Shown: positions 27,357 through 36,795 of the stretch, piece after piece
Layout: each line of letters begins with the position of its first letter
Numbering within the stretch: the stretch's first letter is position 1
Assembly (NCBI RefSeq): GCF_004920835.1
Contig: NZ_QFHO01000027.1
Span: forward strand, 1 to 61,927
Direction: 5' to 3'
Source: Stenotrophomonas maltophilia
GTDB lineage: Bacteria > Pseudomonadota > Gammaproteobacteria > Xanthomonadales > Xanthomonadaceae
Length of the DNA stretch: 61,927 nucleotides
The notes under the pieces: model-generated
Seen by the model: only the letters and a program-made list of their open reading frames with translations
Told to the model about the DNA's origin: nothing
Database searches by the model: none
Position numbers and translations under genes: made by a program

Positions 27357-28688
27357 ATGCAGCCACGCAACAACGACGTCCTCACCCCCAGCCAGCTCAA
27401 CACCCTGGCCCGCGACCTGCTGGAAGGCAGCTTCCCGGCGATCTGGGTCGAAGCCGAGCTGGGCAGCGTGGCCCGCCCCGCGTCCGGGCACCTGTATTTC
27501 ACCCTGAAGGATGCGCGCGCGCAGCTGCGTGCAGCGATGTTCCGGATGAAGGCGCAGTACCTGAAGTTCGTGCCGCGCGAGGGCATGCGCGTGCTGGTGC
27601 GCGGCAAGGTGACGCTGTACGACGCGCGTGGCGAGTACCAGATGGTGCTGGACCACATGGAGGAAGCCGGCGAAGGCGCACTGCGCCGCGCCTTCGAGGA
27701 ACTGAAGGCACGCCTGGAAGCCGAGGGCCTGTTCGACCCGGCACGCAAGCGCCCGATGCCTGCACACGTACAGCGCCTGGCGGTGATCACCTCGCCCACC
27801 GGTGCCGCCGTTCGCGACGTACTGAGCGTGCTGGGCCGCCGTTTCCCGCTGCTGGAAGTGGACCTGCTGCCGACCCTGGTCCAGGGCAACAGCGCCGCCG
27901 CGCAGATCACCCGCCTGCTGCAGGCCGCTGATGCCAGTGGCCGCTACGACGTGATCCTGCTGACCCGCGGTGGTGGATCGCTGGAAGACCTGTGGGCGTT
28001 CAACGATGAAGCGCTGGCCCGTGCGATCGCCGCCAGCCGCACCCCGGTGGTGTCGGCGGTGGGCCACGAAACCGACTTCAGCCTCAGCGATTTCGCCGCC
28101 GACCTGCGCGCACCAACGCCTTCGGTGGCAGCTGAACTGCTGGTACCCGATCAACGCGAACTGGCGTTGCGCCTGCGCCGCACGGCCGCGCGCATGGTGC
28201 AGCTGCAACGGCATACGATGCAGCAGGCCATGCAGCGCGCCGACCGCGCCCTGCTGCGCCTGAACGCACAGAGCCCGCAGGCCCGGCTGGACCTGCTGCG
28301 CCGCCGCCAGCTCGATCTGGGCCGGCGCCTGCATGCTGCATTCAATCAGCAGCAGGAACGCCGTGCCGCGCGCCTGCGGCATGCGGCGGCGGTGCTGCGC
28401 GGTCACCATCCACAGCGCCAGCTCGACGCGATGCAGCGCCGTCTGGCTGCCCTGCGTGGGCGTCCGCAGGCCGCGATGCAGCGCCTGCTGGAGCGTGACG
28501 CACTGCGCCTGCGCGGGCTGGCGCGTTCGCTGGAAGCAGTCAGCCCGCTGGCCACCGTGGCCCGTGGCTACAGCATCCTGACCCGCAGCGACGATGGCGC
28601 ACTGGTGCGCCAGGTCGATCAGGTGCAGCCGGGTGACGCCCTGCAGGCTCGCGTCGGCGACGGCGTGATCGACGTGCAGGTCAAGTAA
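27357..28688 (+). CDS. xseA: Exodeoxyribonuclease VII large subunit
   Basis: This 443-residue protein has an N-terminal OB fold ([27 protein letters not shown]...[17 protein letters not shown], residues 10-95) and the catalytic domain with [56 protein letters not shown] and [18 protein letters not shown] long coiled region (about 270-390) and the C-terminal VARGYSIL motif complete the subunit, which with XseB degrades single-stranded DNA. The final Lys and stop codons lie inside the left arm of the repeat island that follows. Confidence 0.96.
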   Translation: MQPRNNDVLTPSQLNTLARDLLEGSFPAIWVEAELGSVARPASGHLYFTLKDARAQLRAAMFRMKAQYLKFVPREGMRVLVRGKVTLYDARGEYQMVLDHMEEAGEGALRRAFEELKARLEAEGLFDPARKRPMPAHVQRLAVITSPTGAAVRDVLSVLGRRFPLLEVDLLPTLVQGNSAAAQITRLLQAADASGRYDVILLTRGGGSLEDLWAFNDEALARAIAASRTPVVSAVGHETDFSLSDFAADLRAPTPSVAAELLVPDQRELALRLRRTAARMVQLQRHTMQQAMQRADRALLRLNAQSPQARLDLLRRRQLDLGRRLHAAFNQQQERRAARLRHAAAVLRGHHPQRQLDAMQRRLAALRGRPQAAMQRLLERDALRLRGLARSLEAVSPLATVARGYSILTRSDDGALVRQVDQVQPGDALQARVGDGVIDVQVK

Positions 28689-29238
28689 AGGGTTGTTCGG
28701 CAGGGCTGCGCCCTGCACCTGCCGAAGCGTTCAAGCGACAGCAACAGCCGAAGCAACAGCCAAGCTGGTATTCCGTGGGATGGCGGGGCGGTGTGGCTGT
28801 GCAGGACACGCCGTAAACCCATCCATGGGGGCTCGATGGCGCCATCCATGGCGCCAACGGTCCTGCACAGCCACACCACCCCACCCTCGACAGTTTCCCG
28901 GTGACGGTCGGTAGATCCACGCCACGCGTGGATGAATCTCCATCGAAATCGAATATTTCGAGTTGAGATCGACAGGCATCCACGCATGGCGTGGATCTAC
29001 CGTGTCGACCAAGGTCGACACCTACCAACAGCAGCAGAAATCTGTCGAAGGCGGGGTGGGTCCGGTTGCGGGAGTGTCCGCGGCATGGATGCCGCGGCCA
29101 AGCCCCCATGGATGGGTTTACGGCGTCTCCCGCAACCGGACCCACCCCGCCATCCCACGGAATGCACGCTGTTGCTGTTGCTGTTGCTCTGGCTTGTAGC
29201 AGGTGCAGGGCGCAGCCCTGCCGAACAACCCTTTACTT
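28683..29238. repeat. Composite repeat island between convergent xseA and M48 gene
   Basis: Perfect 40-bp terminal inverted repeats (28683-28722 and 29199-29238) each contain a GCAGGGC/GCCCTGC hairpin. Next to them are CAG/CTG-type tracts (28736-28766, 29169-29193). Inside are two hairpin cassettes in opposite orientation: 28785-28807 pairs with 28860-28882 (one mismatch), and 29050-29074 pairs with 29127-29151 (perfect). The cassettes share a 26-base loop segment (28808-28833, inverse 29101-29126) but have different stems. Between them are three SMAG-like palindromes (28910-28933, 28978-29001, 29002-29026). No gene is supported here. The stop codons of both flanking genes lie in the terminal repeats. 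Confidence 0.9.
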
Positions 29239-30129
29239 TGCCCGCTCGCAGAACTTCTGCCGGTACTCGAGCGCCTTGGGCATCAGCGCCTGCAGGTTCT
29301 GGATGCGGGTACCCGGGTTGGGATGGGTCGAGGAGAATTCCGGTGGTGCCTGACCACCGCTGGCCTGGCCCATGCGCTGCCACAGCGGGACCGCCTCGCG
29401 TGGATCGAAGCACGCCGCCGCCGCCAGCATCAGCCCCACTTCGTCAGCCTGGGTCTCGTGGCTGCGCGCATACGGCAACAAGTAACCGTAGCCCATCGCC
29501 GACATCATCATCTGTTGCTGCTGCGCGTCCATGCCGCTGGCTGCGCCAGCCACCTGCCCGATCTGGGTCAGCTTCTGCTGGGCCATGCGCTGTGCACCAT
29601 GGCGTAGCAGCGCATGGGCGATTTCATGGCCCATCACCACCGCCATCGCATCGCGGGTGCGCGCCACCGGCACCAGGCCGGTGTACACCGCCATCTTGCC
29701 GCCCGGCAGGCAGAACGCATTGGCCTGCTCGGACGGGATCACGTTCACTTCCCACTGGAAATCACGCGCGAAATGCGCCGGCTGCACACCGTGCTCCTGC
29801 GCCAGTGCGGTCTCAACCACGTCCACTTTGGCGATCAGTCGCTGGGCGATGTCGCGCACGTCGCGTGCGATCGGCGCATTCGGGTCCATCGGCCGTTCCT
29901 GCGACAGGATCTGCTGGTAGGCCTGCAGCCCCAGTGCAGTCTCCTGGCGCGCATCCAGGCTGCTGTCGATCATCACCTTCTCGCCGGTGTAGGGATCGAT
30001 CGTGCGGTTGGAGAACCAGTAGAACGCGGCGTAACCGGCGGCCAGCAGCAGCACCCACCAACGGATGTTGCCGAACAGGCCGCGCCGCTGCGGGCCCTGC
30101 TGCGAGCGGGAGAAGGGATCGTTGCTCAT
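29233..30129 (-). CDS. M48-family zinc metallopeptidase (LoiP/YggG-like)
   Basis: This 298-residue protein has one N-terminal membrane anchor (about residues 24-41). The zinc motif is GHEIAHALLRHGAQRM (about residue 166) and the third ligand Glu is in HETQADEVGLMLAAAACFDPREA. FSTHPNPGTRIQNLQ follows. Unlike LoiP it has no lipobox Cys, so it is probably an anchored periplasmic protease involved in envelope quality control. The last Lys and the stop codon fall in the right arm of the repeat island. It is one of three M48 proteins in the window. Confidence 0.87.
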   Translation of the reverse strand: MSNDPFSRSQQGPQRRGLFGNIRWWVLLLAAGYAAFYWFSNRTIDPYTGEKVMIDSSLDARQETALGLQAYQQILSQERPMDPNAPIARDVRDIAQRLIAKVDVVETALAQEHGVQPAHFARDFQWEVNVIPSEQANAFCLPGGKMAVYTGLVPVARTRDAMAVVMGHEIAHALLRHGAQRMAQQKLTQIGQVAGAASGMDAQQQQMMMSAMGYGYLLPYARSHETQADEVGLMLAAAACFDPREAVPLWQRMGQASGGQAPPEFSSTHPNPGTRIQNLQALMPKALEYRQKFCERAK

Positions 30130-30217
30130 CGGGAGATCTTCCAGCAGCCCCGCCGGCCGGCGGGTACGGCGCAATCTTAGTGCGCCGATGCCCGTAGCGG
30201 GTGAAGCCGGACGCCGA

Positions 30218-32104
30218 TCAGATGCCGCGCACCAGGCGGAAGCCGATGCGCGCGTTGGTGGTGTCTGAATCCTGTGACTGCCGCCAGGCGGCGCGGGTCT
30301 GCTCGGGCGCGTTGGCCCAGTTGCCGCCACGGATCACCCGGGCCCGGCAGCCCGGGTTGAACCAGGCCGCGCCATCGGAGGGCGCACGCCGGTAGCTGGC
30401 ATGCCAGCAATCGGCCACCCATTCGCTGAGGTTGCCACCCATGTCGTGCAGGCCGAACGCATTGGCCCGGAAGCTGGCCACCGGTGCCGGCCCCCACCAG
30501 CCATCGCCATAACCGACGAAGGCGTTGTGCCAGTGCCGCCCCGAGGGCGACACATCCTTGCTGCCGGTAAAGTTGCCGCTGCCAGGCGGCGGTATGCCGG
30601 CGTCGCCCCACGGATAGCGGCCACTGCTGCCGCCACGCAGCGCGTACTCGAACTCAGCCTCACTGGGCAACCGGTAGCTGCGACCGGTCTGCTCGGACAA
30701 CCAGGCCGCATAGTTCTCGGCGTCGCGCACGCTGACATGCATCACCGGGGCATTGCCCAGCGCGCGGGCGCCGTCGTAATCCGAACGCCAATCCACGCCG
30801 CTGCGGCGGATGAAATTGCCGCTGCGCTCGTCATAGACCACCGAATGTCCGCGACGGCTCGCACGTGGCCGCGCGTTGGTCGCCTTCACGTAGCGCTCGA
30901 AATCGCCAACCGTGACCTCGGTGATCGCCATCGCGAAGCCACGATCGAAACGCACGTAATGCGAGGGACGTTCGGAATCAGAGGCGCCCGGCTCCGCATC
31001 GCCTGCGCCCATCTGGAAGCCCCCATGCGGGACCACCACCATCTGCGGACCGCGGCCGCCGTCACGCATCGCATCGCTGAACACCTGGCCCGGTCGGAAG
31101 CTGCCATAGTGCGTGGCCAGGTCGATACGCTCGCGCAGCTGGGCTACCACCGGGTCACCCGGCAGGGCGATGCGCAGGGCTTCGCCCAGCTTCTCACGCG
31201 CCGGCTTCAGACCCTGTGGCGTGGTCAGGTCACGCAGGCCGTCGTCACGCAGCTGCAGCAATACGGTCGCCCGGATCTGCTCGATGCGCTCGAATGCATC
31301 GGCAATGGTCGGCGACGAGTCCCGGACCTTGCTGGCCTCGGCCAACCAGCTGCCGGCGCTGGCGAAATCACGCGCGCGCGCGGCCTCTTCTGCACGCCGG
31401 ATCAGCCCGCTCTCAGCCGCTGCCAGGCCCTGGCGCGCCCGGCTGTTGTGTTCATCCAGCGCCAGCGCCTCGCGGAAATTGCCGATCGCACCGTCGCCGT
31501 CCTCGCCAATCCGGTCGGCGCGCAGGTCCTCTTCGCCGGCACGGTTGTAGGCCACCACCCGCTGCGCGTTCTCCACCCGGCCCTGCAGCGCCCGCACGAT
31601 CTCGTCCTTGGGCGCCAGGGTCAGCAGCACCAGTGCCTGGCGGCTGGCCTCGGCCAGTGCTTCGCGCTGTTTCAGCGGGCGTACCAGCAGCGCATCGGCC
31701 TGCTGCTGCAGGCGCTGGCGCGCGCGCTGCAGGCCCAGTCGCGCCTGGCGGTCATCCGGGTCTTCTTCCTGGACCGCCAGCCACAGCGGGATGGCCGCGT
31801 CGGCGTCCTCGTACAGGCGGCCATCGGCGTACGCCTGCGTTGCGGCACGGCGCAACTGGGCCAGGCTGCGGCCCTGCCGGTCCACCCTTGGCGGCGTCCA
31901 CTGCTGCACGTCCTCGGCGGCATCCTCGCCGGCGATGGTCACACTGCCCCGGGCCACCTGCGGGTTGTCATCAGCGCCCTTGTCCGCGGCCGGACGCGCT
32001 TCATCAGCAGTCGTCCGGTCCGCCGTCGCGGGGGGCGACGGCGTGCAACCGGCCAGGGCCACGGCCAGGGCGGTGCACAGCACGGACGACAGCGGAAAAC
32101 GCAA
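30218..32104 (-). CDS. Lipoprotein with C-terminal sulfatase-modifying-factor (FGE/SUMF1-like) domain
   Basis: This 628-residue protein has a lipoprotein signal (ALAGC, Cys about residue 20) and an N-terminal half of TPR-like alpha helices (about 80-330, rich in Arg, Ala and Gln). The C-terminal FGE-sulfatase domain (about 350-628) shows MVVVPHGGFQMGA, MAITEVTVGDFERY, APVMHVSVRDAENYAAWLSEQTGR, YRLPSEAEFEYALRGG, YPWGD, FGLHDMGGNLSEWVADCWH, RVIRGGNWAN and ARIGFRLVRG. The start is TTG, supported by AAGGAG seven bases upstream. No sulfatase gene is nearby. Many such domains are non-catalytic binding modules; the role is unknown. Confidence 0.85.
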   Translation of the reverse strand: MRFPLSSVLCTALAVALAGCTPSPPATADRTTADEARPAADKGADDNPQVARGSVTIAGEDAAEDVQQWTPPRVDRQGRSLAQLRRAATQAYADGRLYEDADAAIPLWLAVQEEDPDDRQARLGLQRARQRLQQQADALLVRPLKQREALAEASRQALVLLTLAPKDEIVRALQGRVENAQRVVAYNRAGEEDLRADRIGEDGDGAIGNFREALALDEHNSRARQGLAAAESGLIRRAEEAARARDFASAGSWLAEASKVRDSSPTIADAFERIEQIRATVLLQLRDDGLRDLTTPQGLKPAREKLGEALRIALPGDPVVAQLRERIDLATHYGSFRPGQVFSDAMRDGGRGPQMVVVPHGGFQMGAGDAEPGASDSERPSHYVRFDRGFAMAITEVTVGDFERYVKATNARPRASRRGHSVVYDERSGNFIRRSGVDWRSDYDGARALGNAPVMHVSVRDAENYAAWLSEQTGRSYRLPSEAEFEYALRGGSSGRYPWGDAGIPPPGSGNFTGSKDVSPSGRHWHNAFVGYGDGWWGPAPVASFRANAFGLHDMGGNLSEWVADCWHASYRRAPSDGAAWFNPGCRARVIRGGNWANAPEQTRAAWRQSQDSDTTNARIGFRLVRGI

Positions 32105-32188
32105 GCGGGATCTCCTTCAGCACGGACGCGGACCGACGTTAGGCTATTCTCCCCTCCCTGAGCAAACCCGAGTAGTAGGCCCTGACCC

Positions 32189-33265
32189 GTGGCAACCTGG
32201 ATCACCACCCCCACCGAGCTGGATGCGTACTTCCAGCAGCGCCCCTCCCGCATCGGCCTGGACACCGAATTCATTCGTGAACGCACCTTCTGGCCGCAGC
32301 TGGCGCTGGTGCAGATGGCGGTCGGCCAGGACATCCTGCTGATCGACCCGCTGATTCCCGGCATGACCGAGGCGCTGGCACCGTGGCTGGCCGACGAATC
32401 AATCATCAAGGTGATGCACAGCGCCAGCGAAGACCTGGTCGCCTTCAAGTGGGCCTGTGGCGTGCTTCCACGACCGCTGTTCGACACCCAGATCGGTGCG
32501 TCACTGGCCGGCATCGGCGGCGGCATGGGCTACCAGAAGCTGGTGGCTGAGATCACCGGCGTGGCATTGGCCAAGGGCGAGACCCGCTCTGACTGGATGC
32601 GCCGGCCGCTGTCGGAGTCGCAGCTGCAGTACGCCGCCGACGACGTCGAGCATCTGTTCGCGATGCATGACGCCATCGATGCCAAGCTGCAGGCGCTCGG
32701 CCGCCAGCAGTGGCTGCATGACGACGGCGAGCGCCTGCTGGCCAGCGTCGCCAATGACGAGGACCGCTGGCCGCACCTGTCGATGCGCTCGGCGCAGTTC
32801 CTTGATGCCGCCGCGCAGCACCGCCTGCTGCGCCTGCTGCGCTGGCGCGATGTGCAGGCACGCAGCAGCGACCGCCCGCGCAGCTGGATCCTGGACAACG
32901 AACTGGCGGCGACCCTGGCGCGTACGCCACCGGCCGACGCCGACGCGTTGGCCAAGCTGTTCGAGCAGTTCCCCAAGGCACCGCGCAAGCTCGCCGCTGC
33001 CGTGTGGCAGGCGCTGGACACTCCGCTGGCTGACGAAGCCGAAGCGCCACTGGCGTTGCCGGCCAACGACAGCAACAAGCAGGCGCTGAAAAAGCTGCAG
33101 GATGCGGTGGCCGAACGCAGCCGAGAGCTGGGCCTGCCCGATGGCATCCTAGCCTCGCGCAAGCACCTCGAAAGCTATCTGGAACGTCGCCAATGGCCTG
33201 CCGCACTGGCCGGCTGGCGCCAGCAGGAACTGGAATCGCGGCTGCAGGCACTGCTGCCCGCATAA
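32189..33265 (+). CDS. rnd: Ribonuclease D
   Basis: This 358-residue 3'-5' exoribonuclease trims tRNA precursors. The DEDDy exonuclease motifs are GLDTEFIRERTFWP (I), VMHSASEDLVAF (II) and LQYAADDVEHLFAMH (III). An HRDC domain follows (about 205-285, RLLRWRDVQARSSDRPRSWILDNE) plus a second helical C-terminal domain. The start is GTG. The length agrees with E. coli Rnd (375 residues). It is divergent from the FGE lipoprotein gene across 84 bp. Confidence 0.95.
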   Translation: MATWITTPTELDAYFQQRPSRIGLDTEFIRERTFWPQLALVQMAVGQDILLIDPLIPGMTEALAPWLADESIIKVMHSASEDLVAFKWACGVLPRPLFDTQIGASLAGIGGGMGYQKLVAEITGVALAKGETRSDWMRRPLSESQLQYAADDVEHLFAMHDAIDAKLQALGRQQWLHDDGERLLASVANDEDRWPHLSMRSAQFLDAAAQHRLLRLLRWRDVQARSSDRPRSWILDNELAATLARTPPADADALAKLFEQFPKAPRKLAAAVWQALDTPLADEAEAPLALPANDSNKQALKKLQDAVAERSRELGLPDGILASRKHLESYLERRQWPAALAGWRQQELESRLQALLPA

Positions 33266-33331
33266 GAAAACCGACCGCATCAGCCGCCCGGCAGGGGCGG
33301 CCCTGCCGATGATCGACAAGGACGTTGCTGC

Positions 33332-34195
33332 ATGCCTGCGTGGCTCCAATCCGGCACATCACGATGGATGACAGCCTCGCTGCTGATGCTGGCGTCCAGC
33401 AGCATTGCAGCACCTTCCTGCCCACCCGCATCCGGAGTTGCCGTGGCACAGACGCCCGAGTCCATCAGCGAAGCCCTTTCGCGGGGCGACCTGCAAGCCG
33501 CAATTGAGGTGCTGCGCGATCCACAGCGTTATCGCGTGTTGTTCAAGGATCCGCACGGCGCGGAGCGCTACATCGCGCTGGCACAACAGGTCGCCGACGA
33601 TGCCCCGCAGAACCCCTGCATCGATCGCAGCAGCCTGCTCAATGCCTACACCGTACTGGCCAGCGGGCTGGATCTTTCCCGCTCGGTCCACTACCTGGCA
33701 CTGTCGGCCGCACTGATCGAACAGGATGCCGATGCCAGCGAGCAGGACACGCTCGAGCCTGCGCTGCACCCGCATGCCCTGATGCATGGCTACTTCGAAG
33801 CCGGCGGTGGACTGGCACTGGAAGGTGCTGTACCCGGCATCGATCGCGCCGAAGTCACCGCGTGGCGCTACGGCCACACCACACTGGCCTACCAGCCGGA
33901 CCTGCTGCTCGCGTTCCCGCTGCGCATGGATGCCCGCCAACGCCAGCGCCTGTTCGAGGTGACCGGCTTCACCCTGCTGCCGGCATCGCAATGGCATGAC
34001 GCCGCCGCACTTCGCGCCATCATCCGCAGCGATGCCTACCTTGACTGGCTGGAGTCGGCGCCCCTGCATCTTGCCTCGCGCTTGTCGATGGCATTGGAAG
34101 AAATGGCCACGCCGCCCTGGCCGGAGCATCTGCGTGCAGCCGGCTATCGGGTCCATGGCGGGACACCCGGGGATGATGGGGCCGATTCCGATTGA
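33332..34195 (+). CDS. Uncharacterised exported protein
   Basis: This 287-residue protein was not recognised. An N-terminal hydrophobic segment MTASLLMLASSSIAA (about residues 13-27) looks like a signal peptide. The rest is a mix of short helices with QQVADDAPQNPCIDRSSLLNAYTVLASGLDLSRSVHYLALSAALI and later GHTTLAYQPDLLLAFPLRMD. An AAGGA site nine bases upstream favours the ATG at 33332; an in-frame ATG at 33368 would start just before the hydrophobic stretch. It follows rnd on the same strand by 66 bp and ends at a good terminator. Confidence 0.65.
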   Translation: MPAWLQSGTSRWMTASLLMLASSSIAAPSCPPASGVAVAQTPESISEALSRGDLQAAIEVLRDPQRYRVLFKDPHGAERYIALAQQVADDAPQNPCIDRSSLLNAYTVLASGLDLSRSVHYLALSAALIEQDADASEQDTLEPALHPHALMHGYFEAGGGLALEGAVPGIDRAEVTAWRYGHTTLAYQPDLLLAFPLRMDARQRQRLFEVTGFTLLPASQWHDAAALRAIIRSDAYLDWLESAPLHLASRLSMALEEMATPPWPEHLRAAGYRVHGGTPGDDGADSD

Positions 34196-34202
34196 GCAAC
34201 GA

Positions 34203-34234
34203 AAAGGGCGGCCCGGATCACCGGACCGCCCTTT
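34203..34234. terminator. Bidirectional rho-independent terminator
   Basis: A 14-bp stem with one mismatch (AAAGGGCGG-CCGG with its complement around ATCA) is flanked by A and T residues, between the exported protein gene and the convergent TonB receptor gene. Confidence 0.8.
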
Positions 34235-34284
34235 GCATTCCGTCGATGCGATGGCGGGACAGTGCCCGCCATCGCGACAGCGCA

Positions 34285-36615
34285 TTACCAGTTCATGTTC
34301 AGCGAGACACCCACGGTGCGCGGCTCGTTGTAGACCGCAGCCATGTAGTTCTCGATCACACCCTTGAGGTTCTTCTCGTTGGTGATGTTGCGCGCGAACA
34401 GCGCCACTTCGTAGGCACCGTAGTTGCCCGAGTAGCCGATCTTCAGGCCACCCTCGAAGTCACCCTTGGAGTTGAATTCCTTGCTGTCGTACAGCACGAA
34501 GCTGGTGTAACCCTGCTTGTTCCAGTCGGTGGAAACGAACATGGTGCCTGCGTCGCTGACCGGGAAGTCGTAGCGGGCGGCCAGGTTGACGTTGTACTTC
34601 GGCGCGTTCGGCAGCGGGTTGCCATCGATCTGCGCGAAGGTGTTGGCACCGACCTTGATGGTCGGGTCGCCGACGGTGCAGACCACCTGGCCGTTGAGGC
34701 CGCAGACCTGCGCGTACACGCGCTTGTCCTTGATCTCGCTGTGCAGCAGGCTCAGGCCGGCGCTCAGGGTCAGGTTCGGGATCGGGCGCAGCTCCATGTC
34801 GGCTTCGAAACCGTAGGCCTTTGCCTTGTCGGCGTTGAACAGCACGCCGTTGCCGTCCGAATCGTTGCCGTTGAGCTGGATGTCGTTGACGGTGTAGGTG
34901 AACGCGGTGGCATTCAGGCGCAGGCGGTTGTCCCACAGGCTGCTCTTCACGCCCGCTTCCCAGGACAGGATGGTCTCGGAATCGGCGGTGGTGAAGTCGG
35001 CATTGAACACCGCCGAACGGCCCTGGATGGTCGGACCGCGGAAGCCACGCGCAACCTTGGCGTAGACGCTCACGTCCGGGGTGATCTGATACATCGCGCT
35101 CAGATCCCAGCTCGGGGTGGTGTCGGACATCTTGACGTCGGTGCGGCCCTTGTAGGTAACCACGCCGGCGGCAGTGTCAGCGGTCTTCAGCAGGCGCGTG
35201 TGCTTCTCGTCCTTGGTCTGGCGCAGGCCGGCGGTGACGGTGAACTTGTCGGTGAACGCGTAGCTGAGCTGGCCGAAACCGGCCCACGAGGTGTTCTTGT
35301 TGCGCAGGCGCACCCAGTTGTTCGGGTTGCGTGCAGCACCGTTGAGGAACCAGGCGCGCTGGTAGAAATCGGTGGTGTCGCTGCCATTGAAGTAGAACGC
35401 ACCGGCCTGCCACTGCAGGGCGCTGTCGTCATGGCTGGCCAGGCGGAATTCCTGGGTCCACTGGTCCAGATCACGGATGCGGCCCATCGACTGGCCGTAA
35501 CCGTTCGGTACGCCATTGACCGGGAAGTTCACCGCAGCGCCGCCGTCGGTGTCACCGCGGCTATAGCCGGAGGTGGTTTCGTAGGCGGTGATCGAGGTGA
35601 AGTCGATCGCGCCGAAATCGTAGCGTGCCTTCACCGAGCCGCCGTAGGTCTTGTAGGCCTGCGGGTTGTTGCCGGCTTCGTCGTAGGCCACCTGGTCACG
35701 CGGCACGTCGGTCTTGTTCGAGCCCTTGGTCAGCGCACCGCGCAGGAACAGGGTCGAGGTGCCTTCGTAGTCACGGGCGTGGGCCGAGGCCAGGATCGAG
35801 AACTGGTCGCTCGGGGTCAGCAGCAGCTGTGCGCGCACGTTGCGGTCATCGAAACCGCCCATGGCGTTCTTCTTCGGGCTGACCGTACCGTCCGCACTCG
35901 GGCCCTTGTAGGTATTGTCGACGTAGTCGTCGCGGTGCTGGTACAGGGCCGACACGCGGAACGAGGCGATGTCGTTGATCGGGCCACCGAAGCCGCCGTC
36001 GATCGACACGCTGTTGTAGGTCGCGTAGCTGGCGCTGACGCGGCCGCTGTACTCCTGGGTCGGCTTCAGGGTGTCGAACTTGATGATGCCGGCGGTGGTG
36101 TTGCGGCCGAACAGCGAGCCCTGCGGTCCGCGCAGCACTTCCACCTGGTCCACGTCATAGACCGGGTTGGACTTCAGCACTACATGCTCGAGGACTACAT
36201 CGTCCTGGATGATCGACACCGGCTGCGAGGCACCCAGGTAGAAGTCGATGTTGCCCAGGCCACGGATGTAGAAGCGCGGGAAGATGCGGCCGGTGGTGGT
36301 TTCCGCATACAGGCTCGGAACGCGGCCGGACAGCGCCAGCAGGGTGTCGTCACCCCCAGCGGTGAAGTCGCGCATGCGCTCGCCCTGCACCACGCCGACC
36401 GAGACCGGCACTTCCTGCAGGTTCTGCTCACGGTGTTCGGCGGTCACGGTGATGGTGTCCAGCCCGGTCGGGGTCGGCGCACTGTCCTGCGCCGAGGCGC
36501 CGAAGCTGGCAGCCAGGGCCACGCCGGCACAGGCCAGCGCCAGCGGGTGGCGGCGGAAGGAAACGAAGGAAGACGACATACCCGACAGGCGGCGGGAATC
36601 GGAATGGGAGGGCAT
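34285..36615 (-). CDS. TonB-dependent outer-membrane receptor
   Basis: This 776-residue protein (764 if the in-frame ATG at 36579 is used) has a signal peptide ending FGASAQD. Mature N-terminal TGLDTITVTAEHREQNLQEVP (about residues 50-70) is a TonB box/plug start of the type common in sphingomonad and caulobacter receptors. The plug has VEVLRGPQGSLFGRNTTAGIIKFDT. A 22-strand barrel ends with the outer-membrane signature VSLNMNW (terminal Trp). The ligand is unknown. The nearby TetR regulator and hydrolase operon suggest uptake of an organic compound rather than an iron chelate, but this is inference. On the minus strand GATAAT (36691-36696) is a possible -10 element. Confidence 0.93.
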   Translation of the reverse strand: MPSHSDSRRLSGMSSSFVSFRRHPLALACAGVALAASFGASAQDSAPTPTGLDTITVTAEHREQNLQEVPVSVGVVQGERMRDFTAGGDDTLLALSGRVPSLYAETTTGRIFPRFYIRGLGNIDFYLGASQPVSIIQDDVVLEHVVLKSNPVYDVDQVEVLRGPQGSLFGRNTTAGIIKFDTLKPTQEYSGRVSASYATYNSVSIDGGFGGPINDIASFRVSALYQHRDDYVDNTYKGPSADGTVSPKKNAMGGFDDRNVRAQLLLTPSDQFSILASAHARDYEGTSTLFLRGALTKGSNKTDVPRDQVAYDEAGNNPQAYKTYGGSVKARYDFGAIDFTSITAYETTSGYSRGDTDGGAAVNFPVNGVPNGYGQSMGRIRDLDQWTQEFRLASHDDSALQWQAGAFYFNGSDTTDFYQRAWFLNGAARNPNNWVRLRNKNTSWAGFGQLSYAFTDKFTVTAGLRQTKDEKHTRLLKTADTAAGVVTYKGRTDVKMSDTTPSWDLSAMYQITPDVSVYAKVARGFRGPTIQGRSAVFNADFTTADSETILSWEAGVKSSLWDNRLRLNATAFTYTVNDIQLNGNDSDGNGVLFNADKAKAYGFEADMELRPIPNLTLSAGLSLLHSEIKDKRVYAQVCGLNGQVVCTVGDPTIKVGANTFAQIDGNPLPNAPKYNVNLAARYDFPVSDAGTMFVSTDWNKQGYTSFVLYDSKEFNSKGDFEGGLKIGYSGNYGAYEVALFARNITNEKNLKGVIENYMAAVYNEPRTVGVSLNMNW

Positions 36616-36795
36616 GGAATGCTCTGAGGAGGCGTCCGTGCGGCCTGCGCGGGCCGGGCGGCAAAAAGGAGGAAAACTGCGCAAGCCGCCATTATCCCCC
36701 AAATTGTTACGATTTCGTTGCGCGGCGCCCAAACACGGCGAAACAAGCGATTTCGGCACAGTCACCGGGCATTCCGCACGCCCTGAAGGCTTGAC

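Noticed and set aside
28683..29238. CRISPR array
   Set aside because: The repeats are palindromic modules of different length without regular spacers, and no cas gene is in the window.
34192..36627. 811-codon open frame antisense to the TonB receptor
   Set aside because: Shadow frame of a strongly conserved gene; Val/Gly-rich with no recognised domain.
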